A stretch of 64,000 nucleotides of DNA from KBS50 sp042666615 (GCF_042666615.1 NZ_JBHTDD010000001.1:372001-436000); one strand, 5' to 3'. Positions 26,335 to 35,012 are shown, counted from the first letter of the stretch. Program-made: numbers and translations. Notes: generated from the letters alone by a model not told the origin.

Positions 26335-27285
26335 ACGCTCCGTCGCCGCGCGTTCCGCCGCGGCCCGGTCCGCCTCGGCGCGCTCCCATTCGGCGTGGTC
26401 GGCCACGATCCGCCGCCACAGGTCCCGCAATCGCCCCTCCGGCACGTCGTCAAGCGCCAACCGGAACTCGTCGCGCAGCAGCGCGCGCCATTCGGCGTAC
26501 CCGGAAAGTTGCCGGCCCGGCGCGGACCCCGGCCGTTCGGTCAGCAGTTTGCCACGCAGGATCCGCACCGTGGTCGGCGTCCGGTGCTGGGCGGTGACCA
26601 CCCGGACGAACCCGGACTCCGGCGACGTGGACATCTCGACGTGCCGATCCGCCAGGTCGACGGGTGACGCGGCGCCCGACGAGAAGTCCATGCCGGTGAA
26701 CGCCCCATCCGGCTCGTGATCGAATCGCCAGCCACCGGGGACGACATCCGAGGGCCGCAGCCGGAACGCGTCGCCCGGCCCGAAGGTCGCCGGTGCGAGC
26801 GGCACGGGTTCGAGCGGACCGTCGCCCAGTCCCACGTCTACCCACCAGGCCCGGCCGTCGAGCACCGTGCTGAGCGCGAGATGGTTACCGTCGTCTCCGG
26901 GCGGCGTCGGAGAACTCCGACCCTGCACGCCGGCCCGATGCCAGGTCATCCGGTAGCCGAGCGCGGTAAGCAGCGTCGAGAATGCGCCGTTCAGGTGATA
27001 GCAGTAACCGCCCCGGCCGGCCACAACCTGCCGGGCCGACTCGACCGGATCGATCCCCCGCCGCTCGCCCAAGGCGATCCACAGTGTCTCGTAGGCCACC
27101 CGTTCGACGTGCGCGGCGTGCAGCCGGCGAAGCTGCGTCGCCGAGGGCCCGGCTGCCCGCTCGGCCGCCGGGTCGAGACCGAGCCTGGTCAGGTACGCCG
27201 TGACGAGCGGCCCGTCGAGTGCCGGTGGTCGCCACGGCTCCGGTCGGCCCGCGCCGGCCACCCCGACGCCCGATGCGTTGACCAC
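26320..27285 (-). CDS. nat: arylamine N-acetyltransferase
   Basis: Cys-protease-fold enzyme that moves acetyl from acetyl-CoA to arylamines or hydrazines. Catalytic triad is visible: Cys in GRGGYCYHLNGAF, His in GDDGNHLALS, Asp in WWVDVGLGDG. The C-terminal 30 residues are a charged Ala/Glu/Arg helix (AEWERAEADRAAAERAATER) beyond the normal domain. GTG 27285 is chosen because TACCCT lies exactly six bases upstream; the open frame continues upstream but encodes the start of an unrelated GNAT protein. 321 residues. Confidence 0.88.
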   Translation of the reverse strand: MVNASGVGVAGAGRPEPWRPPALDGPLVTAYLTRLGLDPAAERAAGPSATQLRRLHAAHVERVAYETLWIALGERRGIDPVESARQVVAGRGGYCYHLNGAFSTLLTALGYRMTWHRAGVQGRSSPTPPGDDGNHLALSTVLDGRAWWVDVGLGDGPLEPVPLAPATFGPGDAFRLRPSDVVPGGWRFDHEPDGAFTGMDFSSGAASPVDLADRHVEMSTSPESGFVRVVTAQHRTPTTVRILRGKLLTERPGSAPGRQLSGYAEWRALLRDEFRLALDDVPEGRLRDLWRRIVADHAEWERAEADRAAAERAATERAGRP

Positions 27286-27414
27286 CGGGTCAGGGTAGCC
27301 GGCCGGACCGACACGATCAGCCCTGTCACCGGCCGCCTCCCGCCTCGCCCAGTCATGGACGGCGGGCCAGTCGTCTTCGGCCAATGGGCGTAGCCGCACA
27401 GGCCCAATCCTCAC
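27286..27414 (-). pseudogene. remnant of a GNAT acetyltransferase N-terminus
   Basis: In frame with and directly upstream of NAT, the segment VRIGPVRLRPLAEDDWPAVH starting at GTG 27414 matches the first strand and helix of GNAT enzymes, then decays into an Arg/Gly/Pro-rich stretch. No acetyl-CoA loop follows. It looks like a truncated gene whose downstream part was replaced by the NAT promoter and gene. A read-through fusion protein of about 364 residues is possible but unlikely to be functional as GNAT. Confidence 0.5.
27292..27297 (-). promoter_or_regulatory. leaderless -10 element of nat
   Basis: TACCCT on the minus strand, six bases before GTG 27285, no Shine-Dalgarno. It decides the NAT start. 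Confidence 0.5.
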
Positions 27415-27428
27415 CGATGACCCGCTGA

Positions 27429-27434
27429 TACGGT
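27429..27434 (+). promoter_or_regulatory. leaderless -10 element of the GNAT gene at 27441
   Basis: TACGGT followed by six bases and GTG 27441; no Shine-Dalgarno sequence. Confidence 0.5.
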
Positions 27435-27440
27435 GACTCG

Positions 27441-27956
27441 GTGCCCAAACTGGAGCGACTGGACGCCGAGCACGCCGCCGAGCTGCTCCGCTTCGAACAG
27501 GAGAACCGGGCATACTTCGCACGGTCCGTCCCTGACCGCGGTGACAACTACTTCACCGACTTCGCCGCCCGGCACGCGGCGCTGCTCGCCGAGCAGGCCA
27601 CCGGCGCGTGCCGATTCCACGTCATGGTCGACGACGACGGCTCGGTCATCGGCCGGTTCAACCTCGTCGACCTCGTCGACGGCGAGGCGGAGCTGGGTTT
27701 CCGGGTGGCCGAGCGGGTGGCCGGGCGGGGCGTCGCGAAGGACGGCGTACGCCGCGTCATCGACCTGGCCCGCGACGAGTACGGCCTGCGGCGGCTGATC
27801 GCGTCCGCCGCGCTGGCGAACGTCGGCTCGCTCGCGGTGCTGCGCGGCACCGGGTTCATCCCCGTCGGCGAGGTGACGCTCGACGGCCAGCCCGGTCTGC
27901 GCCACGTCCGAGAGTTGCCGGGCCGCCCGGGAGGCTACGCTCCCCGTCCGATGTAG
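27441..27956 (+). CDS. GNAT family N-acetyltransferase
   Basis: 171 residues, RimJ-type: FHVMVDDDGSVIGRFNLVDLVDGEAELGFRVAERVAGRGVAKDGV contains strands 4-5 and the acetyl-CoA loop (VAGRGVA), followed by YGLRRLIASAALANVGSLAVLRGTGF. Substrate unknown. Leaderless start at GTG 27441. Its last 22 bases overlap the end of the convergent membrane-protein gene, so transcripts of the two are complementary at their 3' ends. Confidence 0.88.
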   Translation: MPKLERLDAEHAAELLRFEQENRAYFARSVPDRGDNYFTDFAARHAALLAEQATGACRFHVMVDDDGSVIGRFNLVDLVDGEAELGFRVAERVAGRGVAKDGVRRVIDLARDEYGLRRLIASAALANVGSLAVLRGTGFIPVGEVTLDGQPGLRHVRELPGRPGGYAPRPM

Positions 27957-28423
27957 CCCCGGATCCACGCCTCCATGAACCGTCCCCAGTTGATCGGCCC
28001 GACCCGGCGCAGGTAGGCGCCCATCAGCAGCAGCCCGCCGCCGCCCACCGAGAGGAGCAGCCAGCGGGGCAACTCGCGCGACACCGGGGCTGGGGCACAG
28101 GAGGTGGGCTGGTAGTCCACGGTCATCTGGGTCAGCGGCGGCGGGAGGCGCTTCCCCGGGAACGACTCCCGGTCGATGCCACAGAACACCGGCCCGCCCG
28201 GCACCTCCACCCGCACCAGAGCCATGGCGGGTTGCCCGCCCCGGTCGGCCTCGACGGACACCACGGTTCCCGGGACCAACTCGCCGACCGGGGCGGGCGG
28301 CTCCAGGTCGGCGAAAAGACCCGCTAGCAGGAGCGCCGTCGAGACAACAACGCCAAATATGGTGAACCTAGGCCATAACGGCAGGCTGGAGTCGCGCCGC
28401 CGGTTGCGACCGGAGAATGGCAT
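27935..28423 (-). CDS. two-helix membrane protein of unknown function
   Basis: 162 residues: N-terminal Arg-rich segment, a helix near residues 17-36 (PRFTIFGVVVSTALLLAGLF), an extracytoplasmic domain of about 80 residues with two cysteines (VFCGID and TSCAPAP), a second helix (WLLLSVGGGGLLLMGAYL) and a short cytoplasmic tail. No family recognised. ATG 28423 has TACCGT seven bases upstream (28431-28436), supporting it over the longer frame. Converges with, and overlaps by 22 bp, the GNAT gene. Confidence 0.75.
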   Translation of the reverse strand: MPFSGRNRRRDSSLPLWPRFTIFGVVVSTALLLAGLFADLEPPAPVGELVPGTVVSVEADRGGQPAMALVRVEVPGGPVFCGIDRESFPGKRLPPPLTQMTVDYQPTSCAPAPVSRELPRWLLLSVGGGGLLLMGAYLRRVGPINWGRFMEAWIRGYIGRGA

Positions 28424-28508
28424 GGCCCAGACGGTAGCTTGGTCGATCAAGATACGACGCTGATACACGATCGAAGGCCGTCACCAACTGGCGGGACGGC
28501 CTTTGACA

Positions 28509-28585
28509 TGGTGGAGCTGAGGGGATTTGAACCCCTGACCCCCTCGATGCGAACGAGGTGCGCTACCGGTCTGCGCCACAGCCCC
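28509..28585 (-). tRNA. tRNA-Ala (anticodon CGC)
   Basis: Full cloverleaf on the minus strand: acceptor GGGGCTG pairs with CAGCTCC (one G-U), anticodon loop TTCGCAT with anticodon CGC at 28549-28551, T arm AGGGGTTCAAATCCCCT, discriminator A at 28512 and an encoded CCA at 28509-28511. It reads GCG alanine codons, abundant in this GC-rich genome. Confidence 0.95.
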
Positions 28586-28677
28586 CTGGCCCGTCCGCGA
28601 CGGAACGGGCCGACGCCTAGGTTAACAGGTCGGCCGATCGGCACGCGAATCCGCCCCGCCGCGGCTGCCCCGGACGA

Positions 28678-28753
28678 GATCGACTCGAAGTACGGGATGT
28701 CGGGTGTTTGGAGCGACCGCAACACCCCCAATATCCCGTACATCGAGTCGATC
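28678..28753. repeat. 76-bp dispersed palindrome, family B copy 2
   Basis: 21-base arms (28678-28698 and 28733-28753) match at 20 of 21 positions; an inner stem GGGTGTT/AACACCC extends the hairpin. Read in reverse it aligns with copy 1 at 16056-16130, including flanking AAGATCGACTCGATG and GATCTCG. It lies between the sepX 3' end and the tRNA gene. Confidence 0.75.
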
Positions 28754-28791
28754 TTGTAGCGACGTGTCGATCTTGCTGGGCGGCGTGGCAG

Positions 28792-29781
28792 TTAGGCGGA
28801 ATGCGAGCCGCGGCCGGCCTCGTAGGGGCGGCCGCGCAGCCCACCGCTCCGCCGGTAGGAGACTGACCCGGCGGACCGGGCGCCGCCCGCCCGGCGGACA
28901 CCACCGCCAGGAGAGCCGCCACCAGCCAGCGGACCGCCGCCACCGAGCGGACCGTCGGACCCTGACCCGCCCCCGGCCGCCGCCGCCGGCAGGTCCACCC
29001 GGTCCAAGCCCATCGCCGCTCGGCGTACGGCCTCCCGCTGGGCCGCCAACCGGCGCTGCGCCTCCCGGCGGGCCGCCGCCCGCCGGGCCTGTTCCCGCCG
29101 GACCTCGGCCTGCCGGGCGGCCAACCAGGCCGCTTCCCTGGCCTCGGCCCGCCGCCGCCGGCGGTCAGCCATCGCCCGGTTCCGCAGATGTACGACGTAC
29201 ACGGTCAGCAGGGTGCCGGTGACCGCGAAGCCGATCCAGAACCCGGGGCTGACCAGGATCACGCCGACCAACTCGGCGAGGTTGAGCAGTAGCAGCGCGG
29301 CGAAGACGCGACGGCGGCGGTAGACGGCCGGGGTGTGCCGCCGCGGGCGGCGGGCGGAGCCGTCGCGAGGCACCGCGCGCAGGGCGCCGAGCCGGCGACC
29401 GACACCGGCAGCGGTCCGAAGGCCAGCAACGGCAGCCGCCCGGCGACCCGCACCGGACGGGATCGAGGACGAGGCGCCGGCCCGCCTGGCGCCCGCCGCG
29501 GCCGAAGCGCCACCCCGGCCCACACCGCCGGAGAAGGAAGACGAGGACGACGTGCCGGCCGGCGCGCCGGAGACCGGCTTCGCCACGAGATAGCGGGCCG
29601 GGTTCACCGGACGACGGCCGGGCACGGTACGCCGCCGCCGACGACGCTGGAGCACCCGTGCCGTGGACTCGGCGCGCTCGGCGACCAGCCGCTCGGCGGC
29701 GTCGTACCGGCGCACCAGCGCCGGCGCGAGGGCCAGCAGGCCGGCGGCGGCGAGGATGGCGAGGAGCACCGAGGTCGGCAC
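28792..29781 (-). CDS. sepX: divisome protein SepX/GlpR
   Basis: 329 residues: an N-terminal transmembrane helix (VPTSVLLAILAAAGLLALAP), a long Arg/Ala/Ser-rich cytoplasmic region, two helices near the middle (FAALLLLNLAELVGVILV and WIGFAVTGTLLTVYVVHL), then a charged coiled-coil-like stretch (RRRRAEAREAAWLAARQAEV) and a Gly/Ser tail. In Corynebacterium GlpR is the membrane receptor of the gephyrin-like MoeA protein Glp at the septum, and SepX is the Streptomyces homologue. GTG 29781 is picked because GGGAGGG precedes it. Last gene of galU-moeA-rimJ-sepX, the conserved context that identifies it. Confidence 0.82.
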   Translation of the reverse strand: MPTSVLLAILAAAGLLALAPALVRRYDAAERLVAERAESTARVLQRRRRRRTVPGRRPVNPARYLVAKPVSGAPAGTSSSSSFSGGVGRGGASAAAGARRAGASSSIPSGAGRRAAAVAGLRTAAGVGRRLGALRAVPRDGSARRPRRHTPAVYRRRRVFAALLLLNLAELVGVILVSPGFWIGFAVTGTLLTVYVVHLRNRAMADRRRRRAEAREAAWLAARQAEVRREQARRAAARREAQRRLAAQREAVRRAAMGLDRVDLPAAAAGGGSGSDGPLGGGGPLAGGGSPGGGVRRAGGARSAGSVSYRRSGGLRGRPYEAGRGSHSA

Positions 29782-29962
29782 CCGCAACCCTCCCGTCGCC
29801 GTTGTCGAAGCGGCCGGTCGCCCGAAAGATTTTCGGACGCCGGCCACGAAATGCTCATTTCATCCGGTGAATCATCGTTCACCGCATGTTCGGTTACCCC
29901 AGGTTACGGGCGCGGCACCAGCACCGACGCGCGCCGCGCCGGTGCGGTGGCCAGGGAGGGGA

Positions 29963-30604
29963 TCAGGAAGCGGTGGCGCGGAGCCGGTGCCAGCGGGCCA
30001 GCATGCCGCCGTCGGCGGCGACATCCTCACTGGTTAGGGCATATCCGAGGTGATCGCGCCAGGCGCCGTCGATGTGCATGTACCGGGGGTGGTAGCCCTC
30101 CTCCCGGAAGCCCAATTTCTCCACGACTCGCCGGGAAGGCCGATTTTCTGGCCGAATGTTCACTTCGATCCGGTGCAGCCCGCCGTGCTCGAACGCGTGG
30201 TCGACGGCCAGCGCCAGCGCGGTTGGCATCACCCCACGGCCGGCTGCCCGAGCGTCCACCCAGTAACCCGCGTACGCGGAGCAGAACGCCCGCCGGACGA
30301 TGTTTCCCAGGTTCAGGTGCCCCACCAGCCGCTCGGGTCGGCCCGGTTCGCGCAGGCAGACCGCGAACGGCATCGCCTCCCCACGCCGGGCCGAGGCGCG
30401 CTGGTCCTTGTAGACGTACCGGAAGGACACCGGTGAGTTGAGTTCGTCCCATCGACCCGGCGGGCTGGACTCCCACGGCGCCAGCCAGCGCTCGTTCGCC
30501 CGCCGCACCTCCGACCAGGCTGTCGCGTCGGACCGCCGGTACGGCCGCAATAGCACCGGTCCGTCGGTCAGCACCGCCGGCCAGCCCGGCACCGACCGGA
30601 ACAT
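29963..30604 (-). CDS. rimJ: GNAT family acetyltransferase (RimJ-like)
   Basis: 213 residues: VLLRPYRRSDATAWSEVRRANERWLAPWE at the N-terminus, FRYVYKDQRASARRGEAMPFAVCL, GHLNLGNIVRRAFCSAYAGYWVD, acetyl-CoA loop AGRGVMPTALALAVDHAF, and ENRPSRRVVEKLGFREEGYHPRYMHIDGAWRDH. These match ribosomal-protein alanine acetyltransferases, though the substrate in actinobacteria is unproven. The ATG at 30604 shares one base with the moeA stop (TGATG), so translation is coupled. A 181-bp gap separates it from sepX downstream. Confidence 0.88.
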   Translation of the reverse strand: MFRSVPGWPAVLTDGPVLLRPYRRSDATAWSEVRRANERWLAPWESSPPGRWDELNSPVSFRYVYKDQRASARRGEAMPFAVCLREPGRPERLVGHLNLGNIVRRAFCSAYAGYWVDARAAGRGVMPTALALAVDHAFEHGGLHRIEVNIRPENRPSRRVVEKLGFREEGYHPRYMHIDGAWRDHLGYALTSEDVAADGGMLARWHRLRATAS

Positions 30605-31932
30605 CAGCGCCGCCGGTCCAGCAACAACACGTCCACGGTGGAACCGGCCGCCGCGGTGGTCACCCGCTCCCCGAGCACCAACAGGCCGTTCGCGTCGGCC
30701 AGCCCGGAGAGGGTGTACGGCCCACCGCGCAGCGGTTGCACCGTGTAGCCGCCACCGCGCCGCTCCGCGACGTGAGCGGGGCGGAACTCGCGCAGCCCGG
30801 CCGGCGACGACACGGTCTCCAGCAGGTGCGCACGGGCACTCGGCCGGAACACCGGCTCGGCACCGGCGAGCAGTTGGATGGCGGGGCGGGCCAACACCTC
30901 GAAGCCGATCAACGCGGCACCGGGATCGCCAGGTAGACACACGACCGGCACCTCCTCGGCACCGACCGTACCGAATCCGAGCGCCGTTCCGGGATAGAGC
31001 GCCACCTCGGTAAAGGTGACCGGCCCGGCCCGGCTGCCCTCGCGGCGGGACAGGATGCGCCGGACCATGTCACCCGGCCCGGTGCCGGTGCCGCCGGTGG
31101 TGATGATCAGATCCGCCCGCAGCGTCTGGTCCTCCAGCAGGCCACGCAGCCCTTCCGGGTCGTCGTCGCAGATCCCCACCCGGTACGCCAGCGCGCCGAC
31201 CTCGGCGGCGGCCGCGGTCAAGGCGTGCGAGTTGGTATCCACCACCTGCCCGGGCTGGCTGGCCCGACCCACGTCGACCAGCTCGTCGCCGGTCGCCACG
31301 ATGACCACCCGCGGGCTGGGCCGGACCACCACGTGACCGATGCCGGTCGCCGCGAAGATCGCCACCAGCGCCGGCGAGACGTACGTCCCGGCGCGGGCGA
31401 GCAACTCCCCCGCCGCGACCTCCTCGCCGGCCCGACGTACGCCGTACCCCCGCTTGGGAATCCGGTAGATCTCCACGGCGGCCATGCCCTGGTCGGTCCA
31501 CTCCACCGGCACCACCACGTCGGCCGTGCTGGGCAGCGGCGACCCGGCGGCCACCGAGAAGCAGGCACCGGGCGTGAGCCGTACCGGTCGCCAACTGGCC
31601 GCACCCAGGTCACCGACCACGTTGAGCCGCACCGGTCGCGGTTCACCGGTCCGGCCAGCACCGGGAAGCGGCCCGGCCGCCGGGGCGTAACCGGCGCCCC
31701 GGGCGAGAGCCAGGTCCTCCCACCGGGCGGCGTACCCGTCGATGGCGGCCTGGTCGAACGCTGGGAAGGCGTGCGGCGCCAGCACGTCCTCGGCCAGCGT
31801 GTTGCCGTGCGCCTGGGTGAGGTCGAGGTCGAGTGGGGGCAGCGCGCGGAGCCTGCGCAGCACACTGCCCAGGTAGTCGGCGAGCGGCGTCAACTCGTTC
31901 GCGGCCGCCTCGGCGTCGGCCGTCGCTGTCAT
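30604..31932 (-). CDS. moeA: gephyrin-like molybdotransferase MoeA/Glp
   Basis: 442-residue MoeA-fold protein: N-terminal domain with LADYLGSVLRRLRAL and DQAAIDGYAARW, the MPT-binding MoCF domain VVIVATGDELVDVG...DTNSHALTAAAAEVGA...DLIITTGGTGTGPGD, and a C-terminal beta-barrel domain. In this operon it is more likely the division protein Glp that partners the sepX/glpR product than a dedicated Mo-insertase; no other Moco genes are in view. The ATG at 31932 overlaps the galU stop (ATGA). Confidence 0.9.
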   Translation of the reverse strand: MTATADAEAAANELTPLADYLGSVLRRLRALPPLDLDLTQAHGNTLAEDVLAPHAFPAFDQAAIDGYAARWEDLALARGAGYAPAAGPLPGAGRTGEPRPVRLNVVGDLGAASWRPVRLTPGACFSVAAGSPLPSTADVVVPVEWTDQGMAAVEIYRIPKRGYGVRRAGEEVAAGELLARAGTYVSPALVAIFAATGIGHVVVRPSPRVVIVATGDELVDVGRASQPGQVVDTNSHALTAAAAEVGALAYRVGICDDDPEGLRGLLEDQTLRADLIITTGGTGTGPGDMVRRILSRREGSRAGPVTFTEVALYPGTALGFGTVGAEEVPVVCLPGDPGAALIGFEVLARPAIQLLAGAEPVFRPSARAHLLETVSSPAGLREFRPAHVAERRGGGYTVQPLRGGPYTLSGLADANGLLVLGERVTTAAAGSTVDVLLLDRRR

Positions 31933-32882
31933 GTACTGGACCCGCCAGGGAAGCCCGCGTTGACGAAGTCGGTAAGCCACTTGCGGAACTCGCCACCGAG
32001 ATCGTCACGCTCGCTGGCGAGCTGCACCACGGTCTGCAGGTAGCCCAGCGGCTGACCGGTGTCGTAGCGGGTGCCCCGGTAGACGATGGCGTGCACCGGG
32101 GTCCCCTCGCGACGCATCAGGTCCATGGCATCGGTGAGTTGGATCTCGCCGCCGCTACCCGGTTCGGTGCGGCGGATCGCGTCGAAGATGCCGGCCGGCA
32201 ACACGTACCGCCCGAGCACCGCCAGGTTGCTCGGCGCATCCTCCGGCTTCGGCTTCTCCACCAGGCCGGTCACCTTCACCACCTCGGCGATGTCGGCGTA
32301 CTCCGACTCGGCCGGCTCGACCGAGGCGATGCCGTACCGCTTGGTGTCCGACGGCGGCACCTCGAAGAAGGCGAGCACGATGCCGCCGGTCCGGGCCTGG
32401 AGCTCCATCATCGCCGGCAGCAGCGGCTCGGCGAGGTTGACGAACTCGTCACCGAGCAGCACCGCGAAGGCTGCGTCACCGACGTGCGACTCCGCGTACC
32501 CGATGGCGTGGCCCAGGCCCAACTGCTCGGGCTGCCGGCAGGTGTAGATTTCGGCGAGTTCGCTGGGGCGGCGGACCGCGGCCAACCGCTCGGCGTCGCC
32601 CTTCTCCTCCAGGCGGGCCTCCAGGTCCGGCCGGCGGTCGAAGTGGTCCACCATCGAGGTCTTGCCGCGGCCAGTGATCAGCAGAACGTCGGTGACGCCC
32701 GCGTGGCTGGCCTCCTCGACGATGTATTGCAGCACCGGCCGATCGACCACCGGCAGCAGTTCCTTGGGCACGGCCTTGGTCGCGGGCAGGAAGCGGGTGG
32801 CCAGGCCGGCGGCGGGGATGACGGCCTTCACCGCGCGTGGGGTGGCGGACGTCGTGGCTGGGGTGGCAGATTGCTCCGACAT
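31929..32882 (-). CDS. galU: UTP--glucose-1-phosphate uridylyltransferase
   Basis: Makes UDP-glucose for envelope glycans and storage sugars. Nucleotidyltransferase signature AVIPAAGLATRFLPATKAVPKELLPVVDRP, then QYIVEEA, GRGKTSMVDHFD, LGLGHAIGYAESHVGD and the catalytic region LLGDEFV. 317 residues is normal. The ATG at 32882 has TAGTCT six bases upstream on the minus strand (32889-32894), a leaderless promoter for the galU-moeA-rimJ-sepX operon. Divergence of only 10 bp from the GGDEF gene stop shows tight packing. Confidence 0.95.
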   Translation of the reverse strand: MSEQSATPATTSATPRAVKAVIPAAGLATRFLPATKAVPKELLPVVDRPVLQYIVEEASHAGVTDVLLITGRGKTSMVDHFDRRPDLEARLEEKGDAERLAAVRRPSELAEIYTCRQPEQLGLGHAIGYAESHVGDAAFAVLLGDEFVNLAEPLLPAMMELQARTGGIVLAFFEVPPSDTKRYGIASVEPAESEYADIAEVVKVTGLVEKPKPEDAPSNLAVLGRYVLPAGIFDAIRRTEPGSGGEIQLTDAMDLMRREGTPVHAIVYRGTRYDTGQPLGYLQTVVQLASERDDLGGEFRKWLTDFVNAGFPGGSST

Positions 32883-32888
32883 GCCGCG

Positions 32889-32894
32889 AGACTA
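32889..32894 (-). promoter_or_regulatory. leaderless -10 element of the galU operon
   Basis: TAGTCT, then six bases and the galU ATG; it lies across the end of the upstream GGDEF gene. Confidence 0.5.
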
Positions 32895-35012
32895 TCGGCC
32901 GAGGCTCTGTCGTGACGGGTGTGGCCCGGAAGACGCGCCGCTGCGCACCGCCGGGCCGAGCGCCACCCGGTAGGTGTCGCGGCCGGCGGCCTTCGCCGCG
33001 TACAGGGCGTCGTCGGCGGCGTCGAGCACCCGCTGACCCGTGGTGGCGTGGTCGGGATAGACGGCGATGCCGATGGACACGGTGATCGGGATCGCCACCG
33101 GCCCGGCCGCACCAGCCCGCGGCGCGGTGATCGGGGTGTCGCGGACGGCGGCGCCCAGCCGCTCGGCGACCCGGACCGCCCCCCGCGCGTCGGTCTCGGG
33201 CAACAGCACCACGAATTCCTCCCCACCCTGACGGAACGTGAGATCGACCTCGCGGACAACGCCGCGGACCCGCCGGGCGAACTCGACAAGCACGGCGTCG
33301 CCGGCGGCGTGCCCGTGCGTGTCGTTGACGTCCTTGAAGCGGTCCAGGTCGAGCACCAGAACGCTAAGCATGCGGCCGAACCGGCTGGCCCGCTCGACCT
33401 CCCGGCGGATCGACTCCTTCAGGTAGCGGTAGTTCCAGAGCCCGGTCAGCGGGTCGGTGAGGGACAGCCGCTGCGCCTCCTCGTGCACCCGGACGTTGTC
33501 CACGGCGATCGCGGCGTGCCTGGCGAAGGATCGGAGGGTGGCCAGGTCGGCGTCGTCGAACTCGTCCCCGCCGAGCCGGTCGTAGAGGGCGAGCACACCG
33601 AGCGCCGGTGGCGGTGTCGTACCCCCCAGGGCGATCGCGGCCCGCGCGGCGGCGGTGCTGGCCGGCCCCTCACCGGGACCGCCCGGCGCGGCGAACGGCA
33701 GTGCCACGTACGTCGAGCACCGCGGTTCCTCCGGGATCAGCGGGGTGACATCCCGACGGACCCGACCCCGCCGCGGTTCACCGGTCGCCGCCACCTGGCC
33801 GAGCAGGCCGTCACCGAGCGGGATGCGGATCCGGGACGGGTCGTGGCCGGCCCCGCCCGGTCGGGTCGCCGGCACCGGCAGCCCCTCGGCGCACTGGCCG
33901 ACGAGGGTGCCGGTGAGTTCGTCGACAAGCAGCACGATGCCCGCTCGGGCACCGCTGGCGGCCACCGCGCTGTGCAGGATCACCCGCAGGATCCGGTGTA
34001 GGTCGTGGGTGCTGGCGAGCGTGTCACCGAGCACCGCGAGATGACCCCGGAGCTGGTCCCGGCTGCTGGTCAGGGCGTGCACATAAGCCTGCGTCTCGCG
34101 GGCCATCCGGTTGAAGGCGTCGGCCAGCCGCCCCACCTCGTCCGTCCGGTGTACCGGCACCCGGGCGGACAGGTCCCCGTCGGCGACCAGGTCCGCGGCG
34201 CGGACCAGGTCGGCCAGCGGCCGGGTCGTTGACCGGGCCAACCGGGCGGCGGCCACCACCGCGATCACTCCGGCGGCGAGGACGGCGGCGGCGAGCAGGC
34301 CGTACGTCGCCAGCGGCTGGCCGCGCGGCACGGAGAGCACCAGCGACAGCGGTTGGCCGGGGGACGGGCCGACCCGGCGTACCCACCGGCCACCGTCGGC
34401 GCGGGCCACCGCCTCGCCGGTGAGTCCACGGGCGGCGGCGACCACGGACTCCCGGTCGGCGGGCGGCTCGGTGCTGCGTACCGTTCCCGGATCGGTGTCC
34501 AGCAGGGTCACGGCGGCTCCACTGACCGCGGCGAGCCGAGCCAGGAACGGGTCGTCGAGCGGTTGGGCGGCCCAGACGTCACCGATCCGGGTCCCGGCGC
34601 GGTCGCGCAGTTCCACCCGTACCGCGATGGCTTGCGGGGCACGCTGCGCGGGCAGCGGCGCGGCGCAGTCCGCCCACGGGCGGGGCGGGATGCTCGCGGT
34701 CTCGTAGTCGACGGTGCCGGAGGCGCCGGCGAGCCGGACCGCCCCGGCGAGACCGCGGCCGACCACCTGGTTGGCGGCGCCCGCTCGGGCGGCGGGTTCG
34801 GCCGTCAACGCCACCGCGTCGGCCGCGGCTCGTAGCTGCTGGCACAGCGCGCCGATGGAGACCCGGACCGCGGTGGCGGCCAGGTCGAGCCGGTCCAGCG
34901 AGCGCCGCGCGCCGTTCGCCACCAGGGTGGTGCCGGCGAGGACCGCTCCGAACAGGACCGGACCGAGCACGACGGTCAGGAACGCGGCGGTCAACCGGCG
35001 GCGCAGCGTCAC
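32892..35012 (-). CDS. membrane sensor diguanylate cyclase (HAMP-GAF-GGDEF)
   Basis: 706 residues. Order: N-terminal helix (FLTVVLGPVLFGAVLAGTTLV), an extracytoplasmic sensor region to about residue 235, second helix (TYGLLAAAVLAAGVIAVVAAARLA), HAMP (STTRPLADLVRAADLVADGDLSARVPV), GAF domain, and GGDEF cyclase. The active site reads GGEEF, normal for cyclases, and the inhibitory RxxD I-site (REVD) lies five residues before it, so product inhibition is expected. It should make cyclic di-GMP in response to an external or redox signal. GTG 35012 is preferred as the segment before it is not family-like. Confidence 0.9.
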   Translation of the reverse strand: MTLRRRLTAAFLTVVLGPVLFGAVLAGTTLVANGARRSLDRLDLAATAVRVSIGALCQQLRAAADAVALTAEPAARAGAANQVVGRGLAGAVRLAGASGTVDYETASIPPRPWADCAAPLPAQRAPQAIAVRVELRDRAGTRIGDVWAAQPLDDPFLARLAAVSGAAVTLLDTDPGTVRSTEPPADRESVVAAARGLTGEAVARADGGRWVRRVGPSPGQPLSLVLSVPRGQPLATYGLLAAAVLAAGVIAVVAAARLARSTTRPLADLVRAADLVADGDLSARVPVHRTDEVGRLADAFNRMARETQAYVHALTSSRDQLRGHLAVLGDTLASTHDLHRILRVILHSAVAASGARAGIVLLVDELTGTLVGQCAEGLPVPATRPGGAGHDPSRIRIPLGDGLLGQVAATGEPRRGRVRRDVTPLIPEEPRCSTYVALPFAAPGGPGEGPASTAAARAAIALGGTTPPPALGVLALYDRLGGDEFDDADLATLRSFARHAAIAVDNVRVHEEAQRLSLTDPLTGLWNYRYLKESIRREVERASRFGRMLSVLVLDLDRFKDVNDTHGHAAGDAVLVEFARRVRGVVREVDLTFRQGGEEFVVLLPETDARGAVRVAERLGAAVRDTPITAPRAGAAGPVAIPITVSIGIAVYPDHATTGQRVLDAADDALYAAKAAGRDTYRVALGPAVRSGASSGPHPSRQSLGR

